Positions 22,850 to 31,345 of a DNA stretch of 39,094 bases are shown in pieces. This DNA is from an uncultured Eubacteriales bacterium. GTDB lineage: Bacteria; Bacillota; Clostridia; Oscillospirales; Oscillospiraceae. Made by a program: the position numbers and the translations under genes. Every line of letters starts with the position of its first letter. Position 1 is the first letter of the stretch. Below the pieces are notes generated by a model. The model did not search any database. It was not told the origin of the DNA and saw only the letters and a program-made list of their open reading frames with translations. The stretch lies in contig OMVL01000022.1 of the NCBI GenBank assembly GCA_900314485.1, positions 1 through 39,094 of the forward strand, read 5' to 3'.

Positions 22850-25507
22850 CATCCCGCTTCTCGACTTTTCCCGAATCGCAGAGATTTTTGCCGGCTCCGC
22901 TTCCTCCTTCGCCCTGCTTTCATATCTCTTTACCGCCTCGCAGACGGGGATGGGCAGGGCGGAGAGGATCAGAACCGTCAGCCACGCGCCGCCGCTGAGG
23001 GGCACCACTGAAAAGACCCGCTGCAGCGGAGGAAGCAGCAGCACCGCCATCTGCATGGCAAGCCCCGCCCCAAAGGCCCGATTCATGGCGGGGTTGGTGG
23101 TAACGCCGATGCGGAAAAGGGATCTGTCCTCACTGCGGACGTTATAGGCGTGGAACAATTGGCAGAGCGTCAGGGTAGCAAAGGCCATGGTGTTGGCCGC
23201 CGCCGGGCCGGAAAAGACGTACTGACCCAGGAAATAGGCGCTCAGCGTCAGCGCTCCCACCATCATCCCCTGCCAGGCCAGGCGAAAGGCAAAGCCGCCG
23301 GCAAAGACGGACTCCGTCCCTGACCGGGGCGGCAGGTCCATGACCCCCTCCTCCACCGGCTCCATGCCCAGAGCAAGGGCGGGCAGAGAGTCCGTCACCA
23401 GATTGAGCCACAGCAGCTGCACCGGGATAAGGGGCACCTGCCGAAAGTTCAGGACTGTAGCAATAAAAATGGTAAAGATTTCCCCGATGTTGCAGGAGAG
23501 CAGATAGTGGATGGCCTTTTTGATGTTTGAGTAGATACCTCTTCCCTGCCGGACCGCCGAGACAATGGTGGAGAAGTTGTCGTCCGTCAGCACCATGTCC
23601 GCCGCCCCTTTTGCCACGTCCGTCCCCGTAATGCCCATGGCGCAGCCGATGTCCGCTGCCTTGAGGGCAGGGGCGTCGTTTACCCCGTCCCCCGTCATGG
23701 CCACGATCTCTCCCTGCTTTTGCAGGGCCTGGACGATGCGCAGCTTGTGCTCCGGGGAGACTCTGGCAAAGACGGCGCAGTGTCCCGCCTGCTCCTCCAG
23801 CAGCTCCTGGGGCATAAAGTCCAGCTCCGAGCCGGTGATGGCGGTGCTGCCGGGACGGTAGATGTCCAGCTCTTTGGCAATGGCTACCGCCGTGGCCTTG
23901 TGGTCCCCGGTGATCATAACCGGCCGGATCCCGGCCCGCCAGCAGGCGGCCACGGCAGGCTTGACCTCCTCCCTGGGCGGGTCCATCATGCCGATAAGGC
24001 CCACGAAGATCAGCTCCCGCTCCAGCGTTTCGGCATTGATCTGGGCAGGCAGCGTCTCCATCTCCCGATAGGCAAGGCCGATGACTCTGAGGGCCTGGGA
24101 GGCCATCAGCCGGTTAGCGCTTTCAATGGCGGACCGTCCGGCTCCGTCCAATTTGCGGACGCCCCGCTCCAAATAGGACGAGCAGCGGCCCAGCAGCACA
24201 TCCGGCGCTCCCTTTACCATCACCCGGTAACCCCCGCCGGGGCCGGGATGGAGAGTAGACATACACTTGCGCTCTGAGTCAAAGGGCACCTCCCCCTTGC
24301 GGGGAAACTCCTCCTCCAGCTTGCTCTTGTCAATGCCCCGTGCGAGGGCCGCCGCCACAATGGCGTTTTCCGTAGGGTCCCCGGAGAGAGCGCCGTTTTC
24401 CTGCACCACCGTGTCACTGCACAATGTTCCGATGGAGAGGGCAAGCCGTTCCCCCCGGCCGCTGGCCGTCCAGATTTTCGTCACCGTCATCCGGTTCCGG
24501 GTCAGGGTCCCCGTCTTGTCCGAGCAGATGACGCTGGCACAGCCCAGGGTCTCCACGGCGGGCAGCTTTTTCACAATGGCGTGTTCATCCGCCATCCGCC
24601 GGACCCCCAGGGCCAGCACAATGGTGACAATGGCGGGCAGTCCCTCGGGGATTGCCGCCACTGCCAGAGAGACGGCGATAAGGAACATGGAGAGCAGCTC
24701 CTTTCCCTGCAGCAGGCCCACCCCAAACATAACCGCACAGGCCGCAAGGCAGATAAAGGACAGCTTTTGGGAGATCTCTCCCATTTTTTTCTGAAGCGGC
24801 GTCTCGCCCTGCTCCTGCCCCATGAGCAGGGATGCGATCCGCCCCACCTCGGTGTTCATTCCCGTCTCTGTCACAACGGCAGTCCCCCGCCCGGCGGTAA
24901 TGACGGTGGATCCGATCAGCAGGTTGCGCCGGTCGCCCAGGGGCGTATCCCCTGCCATTACGCCCTCCGCCCCCTTTTCCACCGGGACGGACTCTCCCGT
25001 AATGGCGGACTCATCCGCCCGCAGCCCCGCCGACTCCACCAGCCGGGCGTCTGCCGGGACCAGGTCTCCCGCCTCCAGCCGAATGAGGTCGCCGGACACC
25101 AAATGCGCCGCCTCCACCCGTCGGAGCTTTCCGCCCCGGAGGACCTTTGCCTGGGGGGCAGCCATCTCCTGCAGGGCCTCCAGGGCCAGCTCTGCCTGAT
25201 GCTCCTGCGCAATGGAGATGATGGCATTGACCACGACGATGATGAGGATGATGACCGCATCCAGCCAGTCCTCTCCCCGGCTTGCAAACCAGGACAGGGC
25301 CGCCGCTGCCAGCAGCACCAGGATCATGGGATCTTTCAGCTGCTCCCACAGCTGCCGAATCAGAGCGGGCTTCTCCTTTTGCTTCAGCTCATTGGGGCCG
25401 TATCGCTCCAGCCGCTGCCGGGCCTCCCGCTCGGAAAGGCCCAGATGTAGGTCGGTCCTCAGTGCAGCGGCCGTCTCTGCCGGGGACATGGTATGCCAGA
25501 GGTGCAT
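22844..25507 (-). CDS. Calcium-translocating P-type ATPase (SERCA-like)
   Basis: An 887-residue P2-type cation pump. TGES of the actuator domain is at 170-173, PEGLP in helix 4 at 287-291, and the phosphorylation motif DKTGTLT starts at Asp330. KGAPDVLL and [13 protein letters not shown] are the nucleotide and hinge motifs. Ca2+-site residues known from SERCA are in place: the Glu of IPEGLP, the Asn and Glu of SCNIGEIF (helix 5) and the Asn-Thr-Asp of [11 protein letters not shown] (helix 6). This favours Ca2+ export over Mg2+ or Na+. The ATG has GGAGG 7 nt upstream; the open frame continues upstream but without coding character. It lies just beyond the phage block on the same strand. Confidence 0.92.
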   Translation of the reverse strand: MHLWHTMSPAETAAALRTDLHLGLSEREARQRLERYGPNELKQKEKPALIRQLWEQLKDPMILVLLAAAALSWFASRGEDWLDAVIILIIVVVNAIISIAQEHQAELALEALQEMAAPQAKVLRGGKLRRVEAAHLVSGDLIRLEAGDLVPADARLVESAGLRADESAITGESVPVEKGAEGVMAGDTPLGDRRNLLIGSTVITAGRGTAVVTETGMNTEVGRIASLLMGQEQGETPLQKKMGEISQKLSFICLAACAVMFGVGLLQGKELLSMFLIAVSLAVAAIPEGLPAIVTIVLALGVRRMADEHAIVKKLPAVETLGCASVICSDKTGTLTRNRMTVTKIWTASGRGERLALSIGTLCSDTVVQENGALSGDPTENAIVAAALARGIDKSKLEEEFPRKGEVPFDSERKCMSTLHPGPGGGYRVMVKGAPDVLLGRCSSYLERGVRKLDGAGRSAIESANRLMASQALRVIGLAYREMETLPAQINAETLERELIFVGLIGMMDPPREEVKPAVAACWRAGIRPVMITGDHKATAVAIAKELDIYRPGSTAITGSELDFMPQELLEEQAGHCAVFARVSPEHKLRIVQALQKQGEIVAMTGDGVNDAPALKAADIGCAMGITGTDVAKGAADMVLTDDNFSTIVSAVRQGRGIYSNIKKAIHYLLSCNIGEIFTIFIATVLNFRQVPLIPVQLLWLNLVTDSLPALALGMEPVEEGVMDLPPRSGTESVFAGGFAFRLAWQGMMVGALTLSAYFLGQYVFSGPAAANTMAFATLTLCQLFHAYNVRSEDRSLFRIGVTTNPAMNRAFGAGLAMQMAVLLLPPLQRVFSVVPLSGGAWLTVLILSALPIPVCEAVKRYESRAKEEAEPAKISAIREKSRSGML

Positions 25508-25541
25508 TGTTTTTCCTCCTTCGTCAGATGTGTCTGAGCAC

Positions 25542-25571
25542 ATTATAAGAAGGAGGGAATGGGAAAACCAA
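25542..25571 (-). promoter_or_regulatory. Candidate promoter of the Ca2+-ATPase gene
   Basis: On the minus strand TTGGTT, 18-nt spacer, TATAAT. The -10 is perfect and the -35 weak (four of six at best). It ends 35 nt before the ATG, in the short gap between phage block and ATPase gene. Confidence 0.5.
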
Positions 25572-25585
25572 GGGAATCGGGGCGG

Positions 25586-25620
25586 GGACGCCGTTTCATA
25601 CACACATAATACGGCGGTCC
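25586..25620 (-). terminator. Weak hairpin at the end of the phage block
   Basis: GGACGCCGT and ACGGCG-TCC pair over 9 bp with one bulge and a 16-nt loop, about 10 nt after the last phage stop codon. No T-run follows on the minus strand, so read-through into the ATPase gene is likely. Confidence 0.35.
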
Positions 25621-25629
25621 GGTTCGCTC

Positions 25630-26010
25630 CTACCGCTCGATCCCCTCCACCGACACGTCCTTGACCAGCTGCAAGCCCTCCGCCCAGGAGTAGAGGGTGT
25701 AGTTGGGCGTGCCGAAATAGACCGTCTTTTCCACCCGTCTGCCCCCCATATCCGTATAGGCCAGAGTGACAAAGGGCTTGCTCTGATCGCTGACCGCCTC
25801 CTCGATGGTCAGGGCCTGCTGGTAGGTGAGCACGGGCCACTTCAGTTTAATGGTTGTCTTGGTGGCGATGATGCTCCCCACCATTTTCCCCGAAGAAGTT
25901 CGGCCCGTGTTGGCGGACCACACCTTCTCCGTGGAGATGGTTACACCCTCAATAGCGGGGTCCGGCATCTTTTTGCCGCCGATGGTCAAATCTGTCACCG
26001 TTATTGTCAT
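25630..26010 (-). CDS. Phage tail-region protein, DUF6711-like
   Basis: A 126-residue protein resembling the DUF6711 family found after tape measure genes in phages of gut Firmicutes. Shared features by recollection are the N-terminal TVTDLTIGG-type strand, a central SGRT/SSGKMVG-IATK segment followed by KLKWPVLT, and a C-terminal Y-W-GL-V-IER ending. It is beta-rich with no membrane helix. The ATG at 26010 has GAGGGG 5 nt upstream and follows the tape measure stop by 15 nt. It is the last gene of the block. In complete phages the distal tail and fibre genes would follow here, but the next gene is the ATPase. It is likely a tail-tip or tail-terminal component. Confidence 0.6.
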   Translation of the reverse strand: MTITVTDLTIGGKKMPDPAIEGVTISTEKVWSANTGRTSSGKMVGSIIATKTTIKLKWPVLTYQQALTIEEAVSDQSKPFVTLAYTDMGGRRVEKTVYFGTPNYTLYSWAEGLQLVKDVSVEGIER

Positions 26011-26025
26011 GCGCACCCCTCACTT

Positions 26026-27564
26026 TCAGATATAGATGGGGCATCTGCCCGTCCGGCGGGTCAGGTCGTTGACGCCCCGGATCACCTGTCTCGTCAGCTG
26101 CTCGCCGCCGATGTGAACTTCAATGACCGTCTCCCGGCTGCCCAGTCCTCCGGCAATGCGCTCCGCCAACTGATCCATCCAGCCGGTGTTCCGTTCCAGA
26201 GGAAGCACCGCCTCCCGGCCCGCCTCGCCGATGAGGGAGAAGGTGGGGCCGGTGGTCACGCCGCCCTGGGCCAGCTTGGTCACCGTCGGGATCTTGGCCA
26301 GAGTGATCTTGCCCGCCGCCGACACCGTCTTCCCCGCCACCTTGATTGCCGGCCAGGAAAAGGTCATGGATCTGTTGATACGGCTGACAGTTTTGTTCAG
26401 CAGCTCAATGACGCCGTTAAATCCGTTTTTAAACGGCGTCGTCAGCGCCCCGCTGATGCCGGACAGGCTGTTTCCCGTGCTCTTTACTACCTTCCCGCAC
26501 ACAGCGGACAGATTTTGCCGCAGCTTTTCTCCGTGGGCGCCGGCTCCCGCCAGCAGACCGGCAAAGGCGGAAAGCACGCCGCTGCTGCCGCCCTGGGCAG
26601 CGGTTACCATGGCGGAGCGGATCTCCGTCCAGACAGTGGCTGCCCGGCCCCGCAAAATCTCCCAGCCTGCAGGCAGACCGCCCAGCACGGTTGACAGCCC
26701 TCCAAAGGCCACGGATGCGCCGCTCAGTCCGGCGATCAGCAGATTGCCCGTCCACTGGCCCATGGGCTGGAGCAGACCCTCCCAGACCAACTGTCCCAGG
26801 GGCTGCACCCCGGCAAGGTTGCCGGCGAGAGAGCCGACCGCTCCCGCCAGAACGCCCAGCATGGCGGGACCTGTAGCAGGCAGTACCCATCCGGCCAGAG
26901 GCAACAGCACGTTTAGCAGGCCCCAGTGCATGCTGCCAGAGAGCAGAGCGGATACCGGCCGCATGGCGGAGCCTACCTCACCAAAGCCCCGGATCAGGCC
27001 GCCGAAATCCACCGTCTTATCCGCCTTGAGCCGCAGCGGCTCCCAGATGCCGGGCAGGACCTGTTTTGCTTTTGCGGCAATGTTTTCCAGCAGCTTGGGA
27101 ATATGTCCCAGCGCCGTTACAGTCTCGGTCCCCCCGGAGCGGCTGCTCCCGCTGCCGGAGGAGGACCGGCTGCTGCCGCTGCTCTTGGGCGCACTGACCC
27201 GAGTGATCCGGTCAAAGCCGTACAGGTCCCGCTGGGCCTGGGCCAACGCCCGGGTGGACTTTGTCACCTTGCTGAGCGCCGATGCCGTGCCCTCCACCGC
27301 CTTGCTGCCGGCGTTCCAGTCTCCGGGACGCAGATTGCTCAAAATCCGGGCGGCGGCGCTCTCTCCCGTCACCGCCGCCGACTGAACGGTCTGCCGGGTG
27401 GACTGAAGGGCTGTATTGACCCGGCTGCACGCCTGGGTATACGCCTCGGCCACCTGCGCCGCCCGCTGAACAAACTGCCGGGCGGCCCGGTCGCTCTCGT
27501 TCAGGGCGTCTGTCACCTGCTCCGCTGCCCGGCGGGTCAGTGTCATCTCTTCTATCTCATACAT
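26026..27564 (-). CDS. Phage tail tape measure protein (short)
   Basis: The tape measure sets tail length and travels through the tube into the host at infection. This 512-residue protein starts with a helical, Ala- and Gln-rich N-terminus (about 1-110) and a Ser/Gly-rich linker (about 125-145). A long hydrophobic Gly/Ala/Leu region with membrane-like segments (about 210-350) follows. The C-terminal LAQGGVTTGPTFSLIGEAGREAVLPL block is a hallmark of tape measures. At roughly 0.15 nm per residue it implies a tail near 75 nm, at the short end for siphophages. AAAGGAG lies 7 nt before the ATG, which overlaps the chaperone frame by 8 bp. No internal break is seen. Confidence 0.85.
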   Translation of the reverse strand: MYEIEEMTLTRRAAEQVTDALNESDRAARQFVQRAAQVAEAYTQACSRVNTALQSTRQTVQSAAVTGESAAARILSNLRPGDWNAGSKAVEGTASALSKVTKSTRALAQAQRDLYGFDRITRVSAPKSSGSSRSSSGSGSSRSGGTETVTALGHIPKLLENIAAKAKQVLPGIWEPLRLKADKTVDFGGLIRGFGEVGSAMRPVSALLSGSMHWGLLNVLLPLAGWVLPATGPAMLGVLAGAVGSLAGNLAGVQPLGQLVWEGLLQPMGQWTGNLLIAGLSGASVAFGGLSTVLGGLPAGWEILRGRAATVWTEIRSAMVTAAQGGSSGVLSAFAGLLAGAGAHGEKLRQNLSAVCGKVVKSTGNSLSGISGALTTPFKNGFNGVIELLNKTVSRINRSMTFSWPAIKVAGKTVSAAGKITLAKIPTVTKLAQGGVTTGPTFSLIGEAGREAVLPLERNTGWMDQLAERIAGGLGSRETVIEVHIGGEQLTRQVIRGVNDLTRRTGRCPIYI

Positions 27565-27859
27565 CTTCTCGCTCCTTTCTCCCTCCGGAGATGCGCTCCA
27601 TCATGGCCCGGTAGCCCGCCAGCTTCAGCTCCTGCCGCTCCGCTTCCTCCCAGAAGGGATAGCAGTCATAGACCGGCTGCACTTCCTCCCCGGCAAGGCA
27701 TTTGGCGGTCAGCACCGCACTTTCCCAGCCGATGACGCTGAGGGCCTGATACCGCTGCCGCTCCGCCTTCTGTCGGCTTCTGACCAGCATCAGCGTCTCT
27801 CCCCAGGTCCAGTCCTCCAGTTCCAGGGGAGACCTGCCGGCAGCGCAGCCCAGCTCCAT
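27557..27859 (-). CDS. Tail assembly chaperone, T part (made mainly by -1 frameshift)
   Basis: This 100-residue frame lies between the G-type chaperone and the tape measure, where lambda has the T half of gpGT. It is open upstream past the slippery heptamer at 27886-27892, in the -1 frame relative to the G part. The sequence is acidic to neutral with a WTWGETLMLVRSRQKAE block and a CYPFWEEAERQELK segment. The fused product would have about 248 residues (27557-28302). The ATG at 27859 has GGAGGAGG upstream, so independent initiation cannot be excluded. Such proteins bind the tape measure during tail assembly and are absent from the virion. Confidence 0.7.
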   Translation of the reverse strand: MELGCAAGRSPLELEDWTWGETLMLVRSRQKAERQRYQALSVIGWESAVLTAKCLAGEEVQPVYDCYPFWEEAERQELKLAGYRAMMERISGGRKEREDV

Positions 27860-27873
27860 CAGTTCCTCCTCCG

Positions 27874-28302
27874 TCAGGCCGGAGAGAAAGGGCCGTCCAG
27901 CCGCTCCTGCTCTTCTTCCTCCGGCCCGTCCAGCCGGGTGAAGGCCTCGGCCACGGCGGCATGGAGGGTGTCTTTCAGCTGCTTGGCCTGACCTTCGGTG
28001 ATCAGCCCGGAACAGGCCGCCAGATCAAAGGCCAGACCGCCAAACCGCTCCTGACCACGATAGCCCCAGTCCACCAGAAGGTCGTAAAAGACCTCTCCGT
28101 CCGTCACCGTATTGCCGCTCTCCGGCCAGCTCAGCGCCTCGGTGAGCAGGGCGCACATCCGCTCGCTGTCCCCTGCCGCCAGAAAGACGGTCTGGAGGGT
28201 GTCCTCCCCAAAACGGGAGCGCAGATTACGCTGGCCCCCCAGGGTCAGCCGCAGGCGGTACTCCGCCCCGTCCCCCCGCAGGGGGAGATATTTTCTTGCC
28301 AT
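27874..28302 (-). CDS. Tail assembly chaperone, G part
   Basis: A 142-residue protein directly after the tail tube gene, the standard position of gpG-type chaperones. It starts MARKYLPLRGDGAEYRLRLT and is mostly helical and acidic near the end (DGPEEEEQERLDG). GGAGG lies 9 nt before the ATG. A slippery CCCTTTC occurs four codons before the stop, so a fraction of ribosomes would continue into the T frame. Size and position fit the family, though sequence similarity among these proteins is low and the call rests on context plus the frameshift signal. Confidence 0.75.
   Translation of the reverse strand: MARKYLPLRGDGAEYRLRLTLGGQRNLRSRFGEDTLQTVFLAAGDSERMCALLTEALSWPESGNTVTDGEVFYDLLVDWGYRGQERFGGLAFDLAACSGLITEGQAKQLKDTLHAAVAEAFTRLDGPEEEEQERLDGPFSPA
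27886..27892 (-). promoter_or_regulatory. Programmed -1 frameshift site
   Basis: On the minus strand C CCT TTC fits the X XXY YYZ slippery heptamer with X=C and Y=T. In frame zero it reads Pro-Phe four codons before the stop (27874-27876). Slipping one base back enters the T frame, which is open from here to 27557. The site and frames are seen directly; efficiency is unknown. Confidence 0.7.
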
Positions 28303-28326
28303 GATGAAATTCCTCCTTGTAATAGC

Positions 28327-28356
28327 GGGACGTCAAAGCGGATGCTCTGACGTCCC
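28327..28356 (-). other. Hairpin just after the tail tube gene
   Basis: GGGACGTCA and TGACGTCCC pair over 9 bp, with a further AGC/GCT inside a mismatch. The stem starts 7 nt after the tail tube stop. The minus-strand tail is GCTATT, too poor for full termination, so it may act as a partial terminator or an RNA-stabilising 3' end. Confidence 0.7.
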
Positions 28357-28363
28357 ATCTTTC

Positions 28364-28777
28364 TTAGTTTGCAGCAGGATTGGTCACAGTCCACTCGCTC
28401 TGGAGGGAGACAGACAGCTTGGCGGAGACCAGCTCGTCCACCTTGCTTCCGGAGACGTAGGTGCTGACATAGCCGGTGGTGGCAAAGCCGGTGCCGTCGG
28501 GGAAGGTCACCTTCAGGCTGACGGCGTTGCCCGCCTCCTGCAGCGCCTTGAGCACCCGATAGTCCGAATCCGCCGCACTGTTATCAAAGAGGTAGGTCAC
28601 TTCAAAGGCCTTGACGTCCTGCACGCCGGGGACGCTCTTTTTGATGCTGTCCTTCATACAGGTGGCGTCCAGAGTGGCAGGGGTGCCGCCAATGTCGCCG
28701 ATCTCAGTGACATAATTCATACTGACATTGTTGACTTTTACGTCAATGCCAATGGTAGAAAGTCCTTGGGTTGACAT
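28364..28777 (-). CDS. Phage major tail (tube) protein
   Basis: A 137-residue beta-rich protein in the tube position, between tail completion protein and chaperones. Typical features are the N-terminal GIDVKVNNVSMNYVTEIGDIGGTPATLDATCMKD, given in short as strand-loop-DIGG-strand, a central KAFEVTYLFDNS strand and a C-terminal EWTV. The DIGGTPxxLDxT pattern is common in tail tube proteins of Firmicutes phages. AAAGGAG lies before the ATG. Hairpins flank the gene at 28327-28356 and 28834-28860, in line with high expression of an abundant subunit. Confidence 0.8.
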   Translation of the reverse strand: MSTQGLSTIGIDVKVNNVSMNYVTEIGDIGGTPATLDATCMKDSIKKSVPGVQDVKAFEVTYLFDNSAADSDYRVLKALQEAGNAVSLKVTFPDGTGFATTGYVSTYVSGSKVDELVSAKLSVSLQSEWTVTNPAAN

Positions 28778-28833
28778 AATTTTGCTCCTTTCATGTGATG
28801 GATCGTTTGCGGCCGACTGATTGAGTACAGGTT

Positions 28834-28860
28834 GGTAGGGGGCGGCCTACGCCCCCTGCC
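28834..28860 (-). other. Strong hairpin just before the tail tube gene
   Basis: GGGGGCG and CGCCCCC pair perfectly with a 5-nt loop; flanking bases extend the stem to 11 bp with one wobble. It lies 7 nt beyond the tail completion gene stop and about 57 nt before the tube gene. No T-run follows. Confidence 0.7.
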
Positions 28861-28867
28861 GGTTCAG

Positions 28868-29257
28868 TCAGTCAATGAGCCGCATCGTCCGCTTATCTAC
28901 CTTCCGTCCGAAGCGGAAGGTCTTGCGCCAGCAGCCGGAACCGGTGTCCTCATAGCGATCCGGTCCGGCATAGACCCGTTTCAGGCCCAGGGCGGTCATG
29001 GTCTGATTCACCGCCTGGCTCAGCTCCTGCTGTCCCGCCCGGTCCCGGGTCCAGAGGTCGATCTGAAAGACCAGCTCGTCCACCACGGGACAGTCGGTGG
29101 CCACATTGGAATATTCCGCCCAGGTCACCACCGGATGTTCCGGCGTTCCCTTGGGATAGCTGCTGTGCAGGGAATAGGGCTGGGCGGTCTGCATCTCCGC
29201 CAATGCGGTGTAGACCTGTTCTCTGGCGTCCACCAGAAGTGTCTCTGTCTCTCTCAT
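28868..29257 (-). CDS. Phage tail completion/terminator-like protein
   Basis: A 129-residue protein in the slot between head closure and tail tube, where tail terminator (gpU/gp17-like, DUF3168-like) proteins lie. The N-terminal helix (TETLLVDAREQVYTALAEM) precedes a P-HPVVTWAEYSN segment. The strand VFQIDLWTRD and helix QQELSQAVNQTMTALGL come next, the typical alpha-beta order of this family. A final strand pair with KTFRFGRKVD follows. GGAGG lies 6 nt before the ATG. It would cap the tail tube for joining to the head. Confidence 0.65.
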   Translation of the reverse strand: MRETETLLVDAREQVYTALAEMQTAQPYSLHSSYPKGTPEHPVVTWAEYSNVATDCPVVDELVFQIDLWTRDRAGQQELSQAVNQTMTALGLKRVYAGPDRYEDTGSGCWRKTFRFGRKVDKRTMRLID

Positions 29258-29268
29258 ATCCGCCCTCC

Positions 29269-29640
29269 TTATTCGATCTGCTGGGCCAGCAGCTTTCGAT
29301 GGCCCGGCCACTGCTGGACTGCCCGCACTTCATACAGCCCGCCGTTGATTTCCAGCCGGTCAAAGGGGGCGATCTCCAGATCGGAAAACAGCCGCCCCTC
29401 CAGCACGCCGGAGGGGGTCTCCCCCTGCTCCCCGGGCCGCCAGCCGGAGGTCAGGCGTCCGGAGCTCTGCCACGCCTGAACGTACTGAAAGCAGATACCC
29501 TCCTCTGTCCCGTCCGCCGCTGTAAAGTCAGGGATAGGGGGATAGACGGACTTCTCCTCACCGTAGGCATCCGGCTCCAGCCGGCGCCGGTAGAGGGAAA
29601 AGCCCCGCCGCCAGGCAAGGGGCGTCTCACGGCTCAGCAT
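29269..29640 (-). CDS. Phage head closure / head-tail adaptor protein
   Basis: A 123-residue protein starting seven bases before the end of the connector gene. It is beta-rich, with the pattern FSLYRRRLEPDAYGEE and a C-terminal RLEINGGLYEVRAVQQWPGHR, typical of SPP1 gp16-like head closure proteins, in which a loop seals the portal channel after packaging. Overlap with the neighbour indicates coupled translation. The assignment rests on gene order and this C-terminal pattern. Confidence 0.65.
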   Translation of the reverse strand: MLSRETPLAWRRGFSLYRRRLEPDAYGEEKSVYPPIPDFTAADGTEEGICFQYVQAWQSSGRLTSGWRPGEQGETPSGVLEGRLFSDLEIAPFDRLEINGGLYEVRAVQQWPGHRKLLAQQIE

Positions 29641-29993
29641 GTCACCCTCCTGTACCGGGCCAGACTCTCCAAAACGGCCGCCGCTCCGGAGCGCAGCTCT
29701 TTGGGAGTCAGATAGCTCTCCGTCTGGCTGATCTGCCCCTCGGTGTAGCTTGCCGACCTCAGGCCGCTCTCCCCCAGTTCTCTTCTGTCTCTCTGAAAGT
29801 AGAGGGCGGCCAGCTCCACCGTCTTGGGGAAGAACTGCTCTTCCAGCGTATCCGCACCCAGATAGAGCAGAATTTCGCTCTCGGCATCCAGCAGCTCGTC
29901 ACACAGGAGCATCGCCACATCCTCCTCCGCCGTCTCCAGGCCCAGCTTGCGCTGCAGCCGGGTCTGGAGCAGCTCCAACTGTTCCCCGGTCAT
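29634..29993 (-). CDS. Phage head-tail connector (adaptor)
   Basis: A 119-residue, largely helical protein with an N-terminal LELLQTRLQRKLGLE and an ESEILLYLGAD segment, then a helix rich in AALYFQRDRRELG and a SYTEGQISQTESYL stretch. This is the HK97 gp6/SPP1 gp15-like adaptor type that binds the portal ring. It begins 5 nt after the capsid gene and overlaps the closure gene, all on the minus strand. Confidence 0.7.
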   Translation of the reverse strand: MTGEQLELLQTRLQRKLGLETAEEDVAMLLCDELLDAESEILLYLGADTLEEQFFPKTVELAALYFQRDRRELGESGLRSASYTEGQISQTESYLTPKELRSGAAAVLESLARYRRVTC

Positions 29994-29998
29994 GGCGA

Positions 29999-30844
29999 TC
30001 AGCCCTTGTTGCAGGTCAGCAGAGCCAGCGACTTGGGCTGGACCACCTTTGCCCCGTAGACGTGGAGGCCCTTAACTGCGTCGGAGAAGTTCTTCTCCAG
30101 GCGATAGGCCTCCAGCTCCACCAGCTGCTCGGCAAAGGCGCCGGCAGCGTTGGTGCCTGCCAGCACCTTGTACTTGCTACCGGAGGTGTTGGGCACGTTG
30201 TTGGACAGGTGGATTTGGAATCCTGCGGCCTCGCCCACCAGACCGCCCTGGAGGATCGCCTGATTGTAACCCGTGCCGTTGCCCACAAAGCGGGGGTCCT
30301 TCAGCAGCAGGCCGTGATACCAGGGGGGAACCACCACCCAGCGGCCGGGCATGGGGACATTTGCCTCGTCCAGCTTGACGCTGAGGTCCACCAGATAGTC
30401 ATAGGCGGTGGCGCTGGTGGGGGTGACGGCCTTGCTGTCATCTGCCAGAATGTTGCCTGCATCCACGCCGGAGACCAGCAGGGACGCCAGGTACTGGTCG
30501 ATAACGTCGTTCATGCCGTAGCTGGCCCGCTGCATGGCGGCGTCCACCAGCTTGGGGTTGGACTGGGCGTTGTCCACGTCCTTGATCTGGAAATTGAAGT
30601 ACTTGGCCTTGTCGATGGCCAGATCCTGCATGGTGCTGTCCAGCTCCTCAGGGGTGGACAGATCTGCGCCGGTGTAGTCGCTGATGGTGATGGCGCCCAC
30701 CTGATTGATGTGGACGGTGTCGCCAAAGGCACGGATCTCGCCCTCATAGTCCCGATTCATCAGGTTGGCGTAGACGTGTACCTTGTCCAGATGCTCCAGC
30801 AGTCTGGCGGACCAGACTTCGGGAATAAAGTTAGAAAATGCCAT
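29999..30844 (-). CDS. Phage major capsid protein
   Basis: A 281-residue protein following the scaffold gene. It opens MAFSNFIPEVWSARLLEHLD and has the GDTVHINQVGAITISDYTG block. The DSTMQDLAIDKAKYFNFQIKD and RWVVVPPWYHGLLLKDPRF blocks and the GFQIHLSNNVP ending region also match the P22-coat-like/HK97-fold capsid proteins common in Firmicutes phages. Size suits a HK97-fold shell subunit without an N-terminal delta domain, consistent with the separate scaffold gene. No protease gene is present in the block. Confidence 0.85.
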   Translation of the reverse strand: MAFSNFIPEVWSARLLEHLDKVHVYANLMNRDYEGEIRAFGDTVHINQVGAITISDYTGADLSTPEELDSTMQDLAIDKAKYFNFQIKDVDNAQSNPKLVDAAMQRASYGMNDVIDQYLASLLVSGVDAGNILADDSKAVTPTSATAYDYLVDLSVKLDEANVPMPGRWVVVPPWYHGLLLKDPRFVGNGTGYNQAILQGGLVGEAAGFQIHLSNNVPNTSGSKYKVLAGTNAAGAFAEQLVELEAYRLEKNFSDAVKGLHVYGAKVVQPKSLALLTCNKG

Positions 30845-30870
30845 ATTGATTCATTCCTTTCTCAATTTGT

Positions 30871-31344
30871 TCAGCGGTAATCCCGCAGCAGGCCCGAGAC
30901 CTGCTCCCAGTTCCGGTTGATCTCCCGGGCGCTCATGCCCTTGAGGGTATCCTTTGTCAGCGTTTCCGGCTGTTCCGGTGCTCTGGGGGCACTGTCGCCC
31001 CGCATCCTGCCGGCTACCGCCTGGGACAGGGCGGCCTGAAAGAGACTGGTAAACTGCTCCACCCGGAGAGCGGAGTCCTCCTCTGTCTCACCAGTGATCC
31101 AGGGGGCAAACCGGGCGTCCAGACCCCGCTGCTGCAGGGCCTCCGCCACCGCCACCTGACGTCCCTCCAGCTCACGCTCCATCGCCTGACGCAGCCGGTC
31201 CCCGTCCGCCTCATGCTCCCGTTCCCAGTTGGCCCGGGCGGTGGTCAGCGCCTGACTCACCTTTTTGTCGCAGGCGGACTGATAGTCCCGATTGCTGCGC
31301 AGCAGCTCGTCAAAATCCAGCTTTGTTACTTCCTGCTCTTCCAT
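30871..31344 (-). CDS. Phage capsid scaffolding protein (DUF4355-like)
   Basis: A 157-residue, highly charged helical protein between portal and capsid genes. It begins MEEQEVTKLDFDELL and holds a long predicted coiled coil (SACDKKVSQALTTARANWE onward). A C-terminal KGMSAREINRNWEQVSGLL segment likely contacts the coat. Such scaffolds fill the procapsid and leave before DNA entry. GGAGG lies 9 nt before the chosen ATG; a frame upstream is open but lies inside the portal gene end. The start is 1 nt past the portal stop. Confidence 0.8.
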   Translation of the reverse strand: MEEQEVTKLDFDELLRSNRDYQSACDKKVSQALTTARANWEREHEADGDRLRQAMERELEGRQVAVAEALQQRGLDARFAPWITGETEEDSALRVEQFTSLFQAALSQAVAGRMRGDSAPRAPEQPETLTKDTLKGMSAREINRNWEQVSGLLRDYR

Positions 31345-31345
31345 A

